From positions 1 to 64,000 of the forward strand of contig SIRW01000110.1 of assembly GCA_004366205.1 (NCBI GenBank): a stretch of DNA of 64,000 nt, written 5' to 3'. This document shows positions 1 to 8,145 of this stretch, in pieces. The DNA is from Actinomycetota bacterium. Lineage in GTDB: Bacteria > Actinomycetota > Acidimicrobiia > Acidimicrobiales > CADCSY01. Under the pieces are notes generated by a model that saw nothing but the letters and a program-made list of their open reading frames with translations, did not search any database and was not told where the DNA came from. The translations under genes and the position numbers were made by a program. Each line of letters opens with the position of its first letter. Positions within the stretch are counted from its first letter, which is position 1.

Positions 1-81
1 CTCACCCTCCTCGAGGACCTGTGGGGCTGCCCCGCCCTCGCCCCGCCCGGGGAGCCCTTCGCCTGCGCGCCGAGCTCCTGA
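1..81 (+). CDS. C-terminal end of an unidentified protein (5' truncated by window)
   Basis: Frame 1 is open from the first base and ends in TGA, giving 26 residues that finish in ...FACAPSS. The residues are too few and too Pro/Ala-rich to identify the protein. It converges on the minus-strand zinc-ribbon gene, and the hairpin-rich repeats that begin at its stop codon would serve as its terminator. That it is coding at all is inferred from the convergent layout and clean frame. Confidence 0.4.
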   Translation, partial: LTLLEDLWGCPALAPPGEPFACAPSS

Positions 82-216
82 GGCCCGGGCGGGGACCCCC
101 ACCCCGCCCTCCTCCGCAGGCGGGGGACCCCCAACCCCCGCCGCGGCCGTTGCCCCTGAGGCCCGGGCGGGGACCCCAACCCCGCCCTCCTCCGCAGGCG
201 GGGGACCCCCAACCCC
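77..216. repeat. Tandem GC hairpin repeat, two 62-bp copies
   Basis: Two copies (77-138 and 155-216) differ at one base. Each contains GGGCGGGG-N7-CCCCGCCC. Copy 1 and the bases after it add a second stem, GGCGGGGG-N8-CCCCCGCC. They fill the gap between two convergent genes, so a bidirectional terminator role is likely. No U-tract is present, so termination would have to rely on stem strength alone. Confidence 0.7.
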
Positions 217-219
217 TTG

Positions 220-396
220 TCAGCCTCGGATCTCGGCCCAGTCAGCCCCGTCGCGGCGCACCAGCTGAAGACCGCAGCCGAGGCAGGAGGCGCGTGCGAC
301 CCGGCCGCCGGGCTGCACCCGCACCTCGGTGATCGGCTCGGCGCACTCGGGGCATCGCCCGCCCCGGTCGTCGTCGGGGCGGCCCGGCGCCGTCAG
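220..396 (-). CDS. Small zinc-ribbon protein, CTG start
   Basis: A 58-residue protein with two CxxC knuckles (CPEC near residue 15 and CLGC near residue 39), the pattern of a small treble-clef or zinc ribbon. The frame has no ATG, GTG or TTG between the preceding gene and the first Cys pair. The only usable start is a CTG whose last two bases are the TG of the TGA stop of the acyl-CoA synthetase gene, with GGGAG eight bases upstream. It is therefore translationally coupled to that gene. Function is unknown; a structural or nucleic-acid-binding zinc site is the most that can be inferred. Confidence 0.55.
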   Translation of the reverse strand: MTAPGRPDDDRGGRCPECAEPITEVRVQPGGRVARASCLGCGLQLVRRDGADWAEIRG

Positions 397-1970
397 CGGC
401 CAAGCTCCCGCTTGAGGACCTTGCCCGTCGCCGTGCGGGGCAGCTCCTCGACCACCTCGACGTCGCGGGGGACCTTGTAGCGGGCGAGGTTCGAGCGCAC
501 GTGCTCTCGGACCGAGCCGGCGTCGATGGTCGCCCCCCGGGCCGGCACGACGTAGGCCCGGAGGCGCTGGCCGAACTCCTCGTCGTCGACCCCGACCACG
601 GCGGCGTCGGCGATCGCCGGATGCGCCAGCAGCACCTCCTCGACCTCGTGGGGGAACACGTTCTCGCCGCCGGACACGATCATCTCGTCGTCGCGGCCCT
701 CGACGAACAGGCGCCCCTCGGCATCGAACCGGCCCACGTCGCCGGTGGCCATCATCCCGGCGACGACGTCCTTTGACCCGCCCCCCGTGTAGCCCTCGAA
801 CAGCATGTCGTTGCGGACGAAGATGCGGCCCGTCTCCCCCACCGGCAGCTCGCGCCCCCCGTCGTCGAGGATGCGCACCGTGGTGCCCAGCGGCGGCCGG
901 CCCGCCGTCCCCGGTGCCGCCCGCAGGTCCTCGGGACCGGCGATGCTCGCCCACGCCACCTCGGTCGAGCCGTACAGGTTGTAGAGGATGTCGCCGAAGG
1001 CGTCCATGAAGCGGTTGGCCACCTCGCCCGACAGCTGCGAGCCGCTGGCGGCCACGACCCGGAGCGAGGACGTGTCGTAGCGATCCCGCACCTCGGGCGG
1101 CAGGGCCAGGAGCCGCTGGAGCATCACGGGCACCACCGCCAGCACGGTGGCGCGGTGCTCGGCGATGGCCGCCAGCGTGGCCTCGGGGTCGAACCGCCGC
1201 CGCAGGACGAGGGTGGACCCGAAGGCCATGCCGAGCGTCAGGTGGGCGAAGCCCCAGGCGTGGAAGAGGGGCGGGGCGATGACGGTGGTGTCGCGAGCCC
1301 GGAAGGGGATGGCCGAGAGCAGCGCCACCGCGGGGGTGAGCGAGCTGGTCTCGGCGCGCCGGGCGCCCTTCGGGGTGCCCGTCGTGCCGGACGTGAGGAT
1401 GATCACCCGGCCGACGCCCGCGGGCTGGGGCGCGTCGCCCTCGATCGCCAACCCCGCGAGCGTGCCCGCGCCGGTGCCCTCGGACGCGTACAGGTCCACG
1501 CCGGCGCCTCCGGCGGCGGCGACCTCGGCGAGGGCGGCGTCGTGCACGATCGCCCGGATGCCCTCCCGCTCGACGACGCCGGCGACCTGGGGTCCGGCGA
1601 ACTCGGTGTTCAGGTACACGGTGTCGGCCCCGGCCTTGGACACGGCCGCGGCGGCCTCGACGAAGCCCAGGTGGTTCCGGCACAGGATGCCCACGGCATC
1701 GCCCTCGCCGATGCCGGACCGCACGAGGCCGGCAGCCATGGCGCTCGTGCGCTCGTCCAGCTCGGCGTAGGTGACGGACCGCTCCTCGTCGACCACGGCG
1801 ACCCGGTCACCGAAGCGCACGGCGGCTGTCGCCAGGGCGCCGGCGGGCGTGGCACCCCAGCGCCGCAGCACCCGACCCATGCGGACGAGGCGATCGGGCC
1901 GCATCGGGGCGATGAGCCCCGAGCGGGCGAGGGGCGGGACACCACGGAGGAGGTCGACGACAGCGCTCAT
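393..1970 (-). CDS. Acyl-CoA synthetase (ANL superfamily, FadD-like)
   Basis: A 525-residue AMP-forming acyl-CoA ligase that activates a carboxylic acid as acyl-AMP and transfers it to CoA. Visible motifs are the adenylate-binding TSGTTGTPKG loop near residue 190, YGSTE near 333, the TGD motif, the hinge region VEGRDDEMIVSGGENVFP, and the C-terminal TGKVLKR carrying the catalytic Lys. Length and motif order are normal for medium/long-chain enzymes; substrate cannot be read from sequence. The ATG overlaps the stop of the upstream MFS gene (ATGA), so the transporter and ligase are co-translated. This suggests handling of a lipid or organic acid, though the pairing could be incidental. Confidence 0.88.
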   Translation of the reverse strand: MSAVVDLLRGVPPLARSGLIAPMRPDRLVRMGRVLRRWGATPAGALATAAVRFGDRVAVVDEERSVTYAELDERTSAMAAGLVRSGIGEGDAVGILCRNHLGFVEAAAAVSKAGADTVYLNTEFAGPQVAGVVEREGIRAIVHDAALAEVAAAGGAGVDLYASEGTGAGTLAGLAIEGDAPQPAGVGRVIILTSGTTGTPKGARRAETSSLTPAVALLSAIPFRARDTTVIAPPLFHAWGFAHLTLGMAFGSTLVLRRRFDPEATLAAIAEHRATVLAVVPVMLQRLLALPPEVRDRYDTSSLRVVAASGSQLSGEVANRFMDAFGDILYNLYGSTEVAWASIAGPEDLRAAPGTAGRPPLGTTVRILDDGGRELPVGETGRIFVRNDMLFEGYTGGGSKDVVAGMMATGDVGRFDAEGRLFVEGRDDEMIVSGGENVFPHEVEEVLLAHPAIADAAVVGVDDEEFGQRLRAYVVPARGATIDAGSVREHVRSNLARYKVPRDVEVVEELPRTATGKVLKRELGR

Positions 1971-3448
1971 GGTCCGACACCTTCCCGCGCGCGCGGGCCC
2001 GCACGCATCCCGGGGGCCGCCGCCGGAGGCTCGGCGGCGGCCGGCTCGGCGGTCCCGCCGCCGGGCGTGCTGCGGTCGGTCGACTCGATGAACCAGGCGG
2101 CCACGGCGCCGGCGCCCGCCAGGGCCGCCCCGACGAGGTGGGCGGCGAGGAACGGACCCGGCTCGTTCACACCGCCGTACACGACGGTCATCAGGCTGAT
2201 CCCGAGCGCCGCGCCGACCTGGTGCATCATGCGCTGGGCGGCGGCGGCGATGCCGAAGTCGCCCTCGTCCACGGCGTTGGCCATCGACGCCGTGATCGAC
2301 GGCCGGGCCATGCCGTGGCCGATGCCCTGCAGGAACAGGGCGGCGCACACCAGCACGAGCGAGCCGGCGACGGCGCCCAGGCCGATGCCGGCCAGGGCGA
2401 CGGCGAGCAGGGTCGTGCCCGCCACCGTCGTCGCCCGCTCCCCCACCCGCGTCGCCAGGTGCCCGCCGAAGGGGGACGAGACGCTGTAGGAGACGGGGCG
2501 GAGCAGCATGACCATCGCCACGGCCGACAGCGACATGCCGAACACGAAGCGCAGCATCAGCGGCGCCAGGATGAACCCGCCCATGTAGGCGGCGCCGGAC
2601 GTGAACGTGCAGACGATCGGCGCGGTGAAGTTCCGGCGCTCGAAGAACTGCAGCGGCAGCAGCGGGTGCTCCACGCGCCGCTCGACGAGCACGAACGCGG
2701 CGATCCCGGCCGGTGCGGCCACAGCGGCGGCCAGCACGGCGCCGTTCAGCCAGCCCCACTCCGCGCCCTGGGTGAGGGCGAACATGGCGCCGCCCACACC
2801 GGCGGCGAGGGCGAGCGAGCCGGCAACGTCGAACCGCACCCGCACCCGGCGGGTGGTCTCGGGCAGCACCACGAACGCCGCCGCCAGCGCCGCCAGCGCC
2901 AGCACGGCCTGGGCGAGGAAGATCAGCCGCCAGCCGAACAGCTCGACGGTCGGCCCTCCGAGCACCAGGCCGACCGCCGGCGCGCCAGCGGCCACGAGCG
3001 ACCACCAGCCCATGGCCTTCACCCGGTCGGCCGGGGCGAAGACCGTCATGATCAGCGCCATCGACGCGGGCTGGGTGGCGGCCCCGACGGTCTGGGCGAC
3101 GGTGCGGAACCCGATGAGCGACGCCGCGTTCCACGCCAGCGCCGTGGCGGCGGCGACGGCGGTGGCCACGGCGAACCCGAGCAGGAACACGCGCCGGTGC
3201 CCGTAGAGGTCACCGAGCTTGCCGAGGACCGGCAGGGCCAGGGCCGAGGCGAGCATCGGGCCCGAGATGACCCACGCGAGCGTCGTCTCGGTGGTGTCGA
3301 GGTCGCGGGCGATGTCGCCGAGGCTGACCGTGAGGATCGTGATCGGGAACGTGGTGGCGAACATGCCGCCGAGCGCGGCGAGCAGCACCCACCGCGGGTA
3401 GCGGGCGCTCGCCCGGAGGCGCTCGTTGATGGCACGGGGCCCGGCCAC
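1967..3448 (-). CDS. MFS transporter, DHA2-like (14-TM) exporter
   Basis: A 493-residue integral membrane protein of the major facilitator superfamily, probably the drug:H+ antiporter-2 type (EmrB/QacA-like) given its length and about fourteen hydrophobic segments. The loop 2-3 signature appears as GKLGDLYGHRR near residues 75-85. A basic amphipathic N-terminus is followed by the first helix WVLLAALGGMFATTFPI. The GTG start sits six bases after a -10 hexamer with no ribosome-binding site, so the transcript is probably leaderless. The end is low-complexity Ala/Gly/Pro. It is coupled to the downstream acyl-CoA synthetase; its substrate is unknown. Confidence 0.88.
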   Translation of the reverse strand: MAGPRAINERLRASARYPRWVLLAALGGMFATTFPITILTVSLGDIARDLDTTETTLAWVISGPMLASALALPVLGKLGDLYGHRRVFLLGFAVATAVAAATALAWNAASLIGFRTVAQTVGAATQPASMALIMTVFAPADRVKAMGWWSLVAAGAPAVGLVLGGPTVELFGWRLIFLAQAVLALAALAAAFVVLPETTRRVRVRFDVAGSLALAAGVGGAMFALTQGAEWGWLNGAVLAAAVAAPAGIAAFVLVERRVEHPLLPLQFFERRNFTAPIVCTFTSGAAYMGGFILAPLMLRFVFGMSLSAVAMVMLLRPVSYSVSSPFGGHLATRVGERATTVAGTTLLAVALAGIGLGAVAGSLVLVCAALFLQGIGHGMARPSITASMANAVDEGDFGIAAAAQRMMHQVGAALGISLMTVVYGGVNEPGPFLAAHLVGAALAGAGAVAAWFIESTDRSTPGGGTAEPAAAEPPAAAPGMRAGPRAREGVGP

Positions 3449-3454
3449 CGGGCG

Positions 3455-3483
3455 ATGCTCCCCGGCCCTGACCCACCGGTCAA
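3455..3483 (-). promoter_or_regulatory. Promoter of MFS-acyl-CoA synthetase operon
   Basis: On the minus strand TTGACC (3483-3478), a 17-bp spacer and GAGCAT (3460-3455), then six bases to the GTG start at 3448. The -35 is near consensus. The predicted +1 falls on the start codon. Confidence 0.6.
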
Positions 3484-3536
3484 GTCCGGCCGCGGCGCCG
3501 TCACCCCTCTCGAGGAGGGCGTGCCAGCCGGTGCGG

Positions 3537-4760
3537 CTACCCGCCGGCCGGCCGCTCGGCGAGGAAGGAGAGGGCCACGGCGCAGTGGAGCGCCGCGCCG
3601 GAGGCCAGGGCGGCCTCGTCGATCACCATGCGGTTGGAGTGGTTGGGGGCGACCGGTCCGCCGGCCTGGGGGCGGGCGCCGAGGAAGACCATTGCGCCCG
3701 GCACCCGCTGCAGCACGTAGGAGAAGTCCTCGGCGCCCATCACCGGGTTGGGCATGGCCCGGCTGTGCTCCTCGCCGAGGACGGCGGCGGCCACACCCCG
3801 CGCCCAGTCGGCGAGCTCGCCGTCGTTCACGGTGACGGGGTAGCCCTCGTCGACCTCGAGGTGCGCCTCGGCGCCGTGGGCGGCGGCGATGCCCTCGACC
3901 AGCCGGTGCAGCCCGTCGAGGACCCGTGACCGGGTGCGCTCCGACACCGCCCGCAGCGTGCCCAGGAGGTGGGCGGTCTCGGGGATCACGTTGCTCGTGG
4001 TGCCCGCCCGGATCGACGCCACCGTGACCACGGCGGGGTCGAACGCGTCGACCTGGCGGGTGACGAGCGACTGGATGGCGCCGACGATCTCGCAGGCCAC
4101 CGGCACCGGGTCGCAGCAGTCATGCGGCATCGACGCGTGGCCGCCCCGGCCCCGGACCGTGACGGTCAGGACGTCGGCAGAGGCGAGGAACGGCCCTCGC
4201 CGGGTGGCGACCACGCCGGAGCGGATCGTGGGCGTGAGGTGGATGGCGAACGCCGCGCCGGGCGGGTGCGGCCCGTCGAGCAGCCTCTCCTCGAGCATGA
4301 ACCGGGCGCCGTGGTGGCCCTCCTCGCCGGGCTGGAACATGAACACGACCCGCCCGGCGAGCTCGTCCCGGCGGGCGGCCAGCATGCGCGCCGCGGTCAC
4401 CAGCATGGCCACGTGGCCGTCGTGACCGCAGGCGTGCATGGCCCCGTCGACCTCGGAGGCGAAGTCGAGCCCGGTGTCCTCCCGCAGGGGGAGGGCGTCC
4501 ATGTCCGCGCGCAGCAGGATCGTGGGCCCGGGCCGCGCGCCTTCGAGCGTGGCGACCACCGAGGTCGTCGACGTACCGGTCTCCACGGCGAGGCCGAGGC
4601 CGTCGAGCGCCTCGAGCACCGTGGCCTGGGTCTCGGGCAGGTGCAGGCCCAGCTCGGGCCGCCGGTGGATCCGCCGGCGGAGCTCGACGGTGTCGCGCTG
4701 CAGGTCCCGGGCCTCGTCGAGGAGCCGGGGCGTGACCGCGGGCGGGGTCGTGGAGGCCAT
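3537..4760 (-). CDS. M20 family metallo-amidohydrolase
   Basis: A 407-residue zinc-dependent hydrolase of the M20D branch (hippurate, N-acetyl-L-amino-acid or IAA-amino-acid hydrolases). It cleaves the amide bond of N-acylated amino acids or similar compounds in the cytoplasm. The metal-binding motifs are all present: RADMDALPL near residues 83-91, MHACGHDGH near 107-115, the catalytic QPGEEGHHGA near 142, and MGAEDFSY near 342. Length is typical and no signal peptide is seen. The ATG is preceded at six bases by TACCAT and has no Shine-Dalgarno sequence. It stands alone between the MFS operon and the Tad operon; the substrate is undetermined. Confidence 0.9.
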   Translation of the reverse strand: MASTTPPAVTPRLLDEARDLQRDTVELRRRIHRRPELGLHLPETQATVLEALDGLGLAVETGTSTTSVVATLEGARPGPTILLRADMDALPLREDTGLDFASEVDGAMHACGHDGHVAMLVTAARMLAARRDELAGRVVFMFQPGEEGHHGARFMLEERLLDGPHPPGAAFAIHLTPTIRSGVVATRRGPFLASADVLTVTVRGRGGHASMPHDCCDPVPVACEIVGAIQSLVTRQVDAFDPAVVTVASIRAGTTSNVIPETAHLLGTLRAVSERTRSRVLDGLHRLVEGIAAAHGAEAHLEVDEGYPVTVNDGELADWARGVAAAVLGEEHSRAMPNPVMGAEDFSYVLQRVPGAMVFLGARPQAGGPVAPNHSNRMVIDEAALASGAALHCAVALSFLAERPAGG

Positions 4761-4766
4761 GGGGCG

Positions 4767-4795
4767 ATGGTAGGCACCCCGAGGCCGGCGGTCAG
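4767..4795 (-). promoter_or_regulatory. Promoter of M20 amidohydrolase gene
   Basis: Minus-strand CTGACC (4795-4790), 17-bp spacer, TACCAT (4772-4767), then six bases to ATG. It predicts a leaderless transcript. Confidence 0.5.
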
Positions 4796-5238
4796 GACCG
4801 TTCGGCGCGGGCCGTGGCCGCGGCCCGCACGGTCACGTCCCGGGGAGCGCCGGGGACCGCGCGGGCGAACAGGTACGGGACGGTGGCTTCGACCGCCACC
4901 CGCACCACCGGCGCGTCGGGCTCGACGTCCACCGTCACGACCACGCCGTCGAGGTCCTGCACGCCATGGCGGTCGAGCGCGTCTGCGGCGATGCGAGCGG
5001 CGGCAGCCGGGTCGAGGCGGAGCTCGCCTTGTCCGTAGAACTCCTCGAGCACGAGCGCCTTGGTGGCGGCGTCGTTGGCGGCCGCCGCGGCGGCGAGCGC
5101 GGGCGCGCGCTGGGCGAGGAAGGCGATCGAGAAGTCGACGGCGAGCGCGCCGAGCACCACGAGCACGAGCACGGCGGCGGGCATGAGCATGAGCACGCTG
5201 CCCTGCTCCGGACGTGACCGCCGGCCGCGCCTCAGCAC
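4792..5238 (-). CDS. TadG-like pseudopilin, last gene of Tad operon
   Basis: A 148-residue protein with a short basic N-terminus and EQGSVLMLMPAAVLVLV, a hydrophobic helix at about residues 11-40 that resembles the class III prepilin/TadG N-terminus. The remainder is an extracytoplasmic Ala-rich domain. It probably localises to the membrane/cell surface as a minor pilin or Flp-associated protein. The GTG start overlaps the stop of the preceding TadE-like gene by seven bases. Identification rests on the N-terminal pattern and operon position, not on a strong domain match. Confidence 0.65.
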   Translation of the reverse strand: MLRRGRRSRPEQGSVLMLMPAAVLVLVVLGALAVDFSIAFLAQRAPALAAAAAANDAATKALVLEEFYGQGELRLDPAAAARIAADALDRHGVQDLDGVVVTVDVEPDAPVVRVAVEATVPYLFARAVPGAPRDVTVRAAATARAERS

Positions 5239-5702
5239 TGCGCCTCCGCCAAGCCGGGCGCGAACGGCACGTCGTCACGGTAGGGGTCGACGACCTCGGA
5301 GTGGGTGCCGCGCACGGTGAACCCGCCCGGACCGAAGCCGCCGATCCAGGGCAGCGGCAGCGAGGGGACCCGGTAGCGGACCTCGAGCACGACCCGGGCG
5401 CAGCGGTGGAACCGATCGGGGCCGGGCACGTCGAGCCCGACGAGGCGCTCGGGGTCGCGGCCGTGGCCCCGCAGCGCGGCGTGGGCGGCGACCTCGGCCG
5501 CCCGGCCCGCCGCCGCGGCGTCGGGGGCCTCGACGTAGGCGCGGGCGGCTTCGCGCGCTGCGGCGGTGACCGCGAGCTTGGCGTCGATCACCCCCCAGGC
5601 GTTGGCCACGACCAGCATGCCGATGACGAACACCAGGAACCCGAACGGCAGCGCCTCCACGCCGCCGACGGCACCGTCCTCGGCCCCGGGCCGGCGCCTC
5701 AC
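5232..5702 (-). CDS. TadE-like minor pseudopilin
   Basis: A 156-residue protein. After a short basic lead with AEDGAVGGVEALPFGFLVFVIGML comes a single transmembrane helix at about residues 16-40, followed by an Ala-rich segment (TAAAREAARAYVEAP) and a soluble domain. This is the TadE/TadF pattern, in which the conserved Glu lies in the hydrophobic N-terminus and the helix is assembled as a pseudopilin. Start chosen: GTG overlapping the upstream TadE stop (GTGA); upstream extension gives non-homologous Arg/Pro-rich sequence. It is co-translated with its neighbours in the pilus operon. Confidence 0.7.
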   Translation of the reverse strand: MRRRPGAEDGAVGGVEALPFGFLVFVIGMLVVANAWGVIDAKLAVTAAAREAARAYVEAPDAAAAGRAAEVAAHAALRGHGRDPERLVGLDVPGPDRFHRCARVVLEVRYRVPSLPLPWIGGFGPGGFTVRGTHSEVVDPYRDDVPFAPGLAEAQC

Positions 5703-6133
5703 CGCAGCTCCTCCACCCGGACGTCGATGACCCGCTCGATGCTCGAGAACGGCAGCCGGCCACCTGCGGGCAGGATGCGGCTGGGCCGCTCGGCTCGGAC
5801 CGTCAGGCGCACCACGTCGGCCCGGCCGTCGCCGTCGAGGTCGACGTAGTCCCACTCGAAGGGCTCGACCTGCTCGGCGAAGCGACCCAGCACCCCGCGG
5901 GCGTGCTCCTCGGCCACCACCTCCGAGCCGGTCCCGTCGGCGCCGGCGACGATGCGCGCGGCGTCGAACGCCGCCGCGGTGAGCGTCGAGGTGGCGTAGA
6001 GGTTGAGCAGCACCTGGGTGGCGAGGAGCAACAGGACCAGGAACACCGACACCCCGGCCAGGGTGCCGACCAGGCCGGTGCCGGCCTCGCCGCCGGACCG
6101 CTCAGCTGCCGATCTTGTCGACGTTCTCGGCAA
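5699..6133 (-). CDS. TadE-like pseudopilin
   Basis: A 144-residue pseudopilin. The sequence GTGLVGTLAGVSVFLVLLLL forms the membrane helix near residues 18-42, followed by TLTAAAFDAARIVAGADG, the typical TadE helix continuation, and a small soluble domain with a DLDGDGRADV acidic loop that could bind calcium. The start is uncertain. A TTG at 6133, which overlaps the flp stop by 32 bases, is the first available codon, and no ATG or GTG lies ahead of the helix. It sits between flp and the second TadE-like gene. Confidence 0.68.
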   Translation of the reverse strand: MPRTSTRSAAERSGGEAGTGLVGTLAGVSVFLVLLLLATQVLLNLYATSTLTAAAFDAARIVAGADGTGSEVVAEEHARGVLGRFAEQVEPFEWDYVDLDGDGRADVVRLTVRAERPSRILPAGGRLPFSSIERVIDVRVEELR

Positions 6134-6329
6134 CCCGGTCCGAGGCGTTGTTGAAGATCACCTGGAAGGCGACCCACATGGCGGCACCGAGGAACGCCAT
6201 GACGAGCACGGCGATGGCTGCGGAGATCACCCCCTCGCCCTGCTCGTCCTTCACGACGCGATCCCACGTCCGCACGGCCAGGGACCGGGCGGCGACGTAG
6301 GCACGGAGCGTGTGGTCGTCGAGGGACAT
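6102..6329 (-). CDS. Flp-type major pilin candidate
   Basis: A 75-residue prepilin-like protein with a charged N-terminal leader of about 33 residues ending VVKDEQGEG, then the helix VISAAIAVLVMAFLGAAMWVAF and a short hydrophilic tail. Size and position after the tadA-tadB-tadC genes fit the Flp major pilin. The usual Flp signature G/xxxxEY is not met: after the Gly comes EGVISAA without Glu-Tyr. The ATG start is preferred over the GTG nine bases upstream because AGAAAGG lies at proper distance from it. Confidence 0.72.
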   Translation of the reverse strand: MSLDDHTLRAYVAARSLAVRTWDRVVKDEQGEGVISAAIAVLVMAFLGAAMWVAFQVIFNNASDRVAENVDKIGS

Positions 6330-6347
6330 CGTGTGCACCTTTCTGTC

Positions 6348-7253
6348 TCAGCTCCCGAAGATGCGGAGGGCTTCGATGAACGGGATGGCCATGAAGATGG
6401 CGCCGGGCAGCAACGTGGCGACGGTGACCGGGATCCAGACCTGCTGGTTCCGCCGCTCGGCCGCCTCGAGCAGCTCCCGGTGGACGTCGCGCCGGATCGA
6501 CCGGGACTCCTCGGCGATGAGGCGCCCGAGGTCGGCCGTGTCGCGGTTGAGCGCGAGGACCGGGACGAGGCGGTCGACCGCCTCGACGCCGGCGATCGCC
6601 GCCCACTCGCGCAGCGCCTCGGTCTCGGAGAGCCCCTGGCGGATCCGCGCGCACACGCGCCGGAGGTCGTGGGCGCAGGCGCCCTGGCCGCGGGCGGCCA
6701 CGCGGTTCAGCGCACCCGACAGCGAGTAGCCCGCCCCCAGCAGCAGCGCCAGCTGCTCGGCGACCACGGGCAGCTCGAGGAACAGGTTCCGCTGCCACGA
6801 CGCGGACTGCATGGCGACGGCCTGCTCGAGCACCAGGAACGCCAGCAGCGGCGCACCCAGCATCAGCAGCAGGGCGACGGGCACGGGCGGCGTCGCCGCG
6901 AGGGAGACGAGGGCCCCGGCCCCGAACGCGGCCACGCTCCAGCCGAGCTGGCGGACCCGGAAGGCGGTGACGTCGAGCGGTGAGTGGATGCGGGCGAGGC
7001 GCACGCTCAGCTCCTCGCTGACGCCCAGCACCCTGGCGACCCGCTCCCCGACCGTCCGCGAGAACGGGCCCACGGCGTCGCGGAACGAGTCGATCGACAG
7101 CACGCCGCCACGGGCGGGCTGCCCCATGCCGCCGGGGCTGTAGGGACGCAGGCGCTCGACGAGCGGAACGCGGGCGAACCAGCGCAGCTGCGACAGCAGC
7201 AACGTGGTGCCCGCCCACAGCACCAGCCCCGAGAGCACGAGCACCCGCGTCAC
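6348..7253 (-). CDS. tadC: Type II/IV secretion inner-membrane platform protein TadC
   Basis: A 301-residue GspF-domain protein, the inner-membrane platform of the Tad secretion system. Hydrophobic helices lie at the N-terminus (about 1-20), at about 106-145, and at the C-terminus (VWIPVTVATLLPGAIFMAIPF). The cytoplasmic GspF four-helix bundle lies between about 155 and 265 (NLFLELPVVAEQLALLLGAG, ALREWA, DLGRLIAEESRSIRRD). It pairs with TadB. The GTG start is seven bases after the tadB stop. Confidence 0.85.
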   Translation of the reverse strand: MTRVLVLSGLVLWAGTTLLLSQLRWFARVPLVERLRPYSPGGMGQPARGGVLSIDSFRDAVGPFSRTVGERVARVLGVSEELSVRLARIHSPLDVTAFRVRQLGWSVAAFGAGALVSLAATPPVPVALLLMLGAPLLAFLVLEQAVAMQSASWQRNLFLELPVVAEQLALLLGAGYSLSGALNRVAARGQGACAHDLRRVCARIRQGLSETEALREWAAIAGVEAVDRLVPVLALNRDTADLGRLIAEESRSIRRDVHRELLEAAERRNQQVWIPVTVATLLPGAIFMAIPFIEALRIFGS

Positions 7254-7260
7254 GCCGGCC

Positions 7261-8145
7261 TCACTCGTAGAACACCCGTTGCTCGTCGGGCAGGCGCATG
7301 ATCTGGCCCGCCCACAGCCAGCAGAGGCCCATCACGGCGAGACCGAACAGCACGGCGACCTGACCCGCCGGTGTGCCGTACGCGGCGCGGCCCTCGCCGA
7401 TCGTCAGGCCGACGACGGCCATGCCCAGCGGGACGATCAGCACGAACCGGCGGGCGAACCGGGCGCCCGCCTGGCGGGCCCGGGCGTCCTTGCGGCCCTG
7501 CAGGTCCCGGATCCGGTCGTCGATCAGCGCCGTCAGGCACCGGTCGACGTCGCTGCCGCCGACCTCGTGGGCCACCAGCAGCGTCTCGCACACCGAGTCG
7601 GCGGTGGCGTCCGCCAGCCGGGCCTTGAGCACGGTGACGGTGCGGGCGAAGTCCGTCGAGAGCAGCCACTCGCGCCGGGCCGCCTCGAAGGCGGGGCGCA
7701 GCTCCTCCGGGCACGTGGCTCCCACCTCGAACAGGGCCTGGGGTATGGAGCGCCCCAGCGTCGTCGTCTTGATGCGGATCTCCTCGATCATCCGGGGCCA
7801 GGCGTCACGGGCCTCGATGCGCCGGCGCTCCCGGCGGGAGCGGGAGGCGGCCACCGGGAACGTGGCGGCGAAGGCGCCCCCGGCGAGCGGCGGGAGCAGG
7901 CCGCCGAACAGCGCGAACGCCAGGCCGGCGCCCACGACGAAGAGGCCGCCCATCACGGCGAACAGCTCGACGGGGCGCACCTCCTCGACACCGGCCTGCA
8001 CCAGCCACTCCTCGAGCCGGCGGCGCTTCGGCCGGGGCCGGGCGGATCGGGGCCCGGGGCGCAACCCCCGCCAGCCGAAGGCGATGCTGGTGTACACGAG
8101 GAACACCCCGTAGGCGGCCGCCACGGCGAGCAGCACCCCGATCAC
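7261..8145 (-). CDS. tadB: Tad secretion inner-membrane platform protein TadB
   Basis: A 294-residue GspF-domain protein that works with TadC to anchor the pilus ATPase. N-terminal helix IGVLLAVAAAYGVFLVYTS, a helix pair at about 62-100, the GspF bundle from about 110 to 250 (WPRMIEEIRIKTTTLGRSIPQAL; LLVAHEVGGSDVDRCLTAL), and two C-terminal helices ending in QIMRLPDEQRVFYE. The start is a GTG overlapping the tadA stop (GTGA). A longer upstream frame is an Arg-rich shadow of tadA and is not the protein. Confidence 0.86.
   Translation of the reverse strand: MIGVLLAVAAAYGVFLVYTSIAFGWRGLRPGPRSARPRPKRRRLEEWLVQAGVEEVRPVELFAVMGGLFVVGAGLAFALFGGLLPPLAGGAFAATFPVAASRSRRERRRIEARDAWPRMIEEIRIKTTTLGRSIPQALFEVGATCPEELRPAFEAARREWLLSTDFARTVTVLKARLADATADSVCETLLVAHEVGGSDVDRCLTALIDDRIRDLQGRKDARARQAGARFARRFVLIVPLGMAVVGLTIGEGRAAYGTPAGQVAVLFGLAVMGLCWLWAGQIMRLPDEQRVFYE

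Noticed and set aside
393-3134. Apparent N-terminal extension of the acyl-CoA synthetase
   Set aside because: The extension is an out-of-phase reading of the MFS gene. The conserved start is the ATG at 1970, overlapping the MFS stop.
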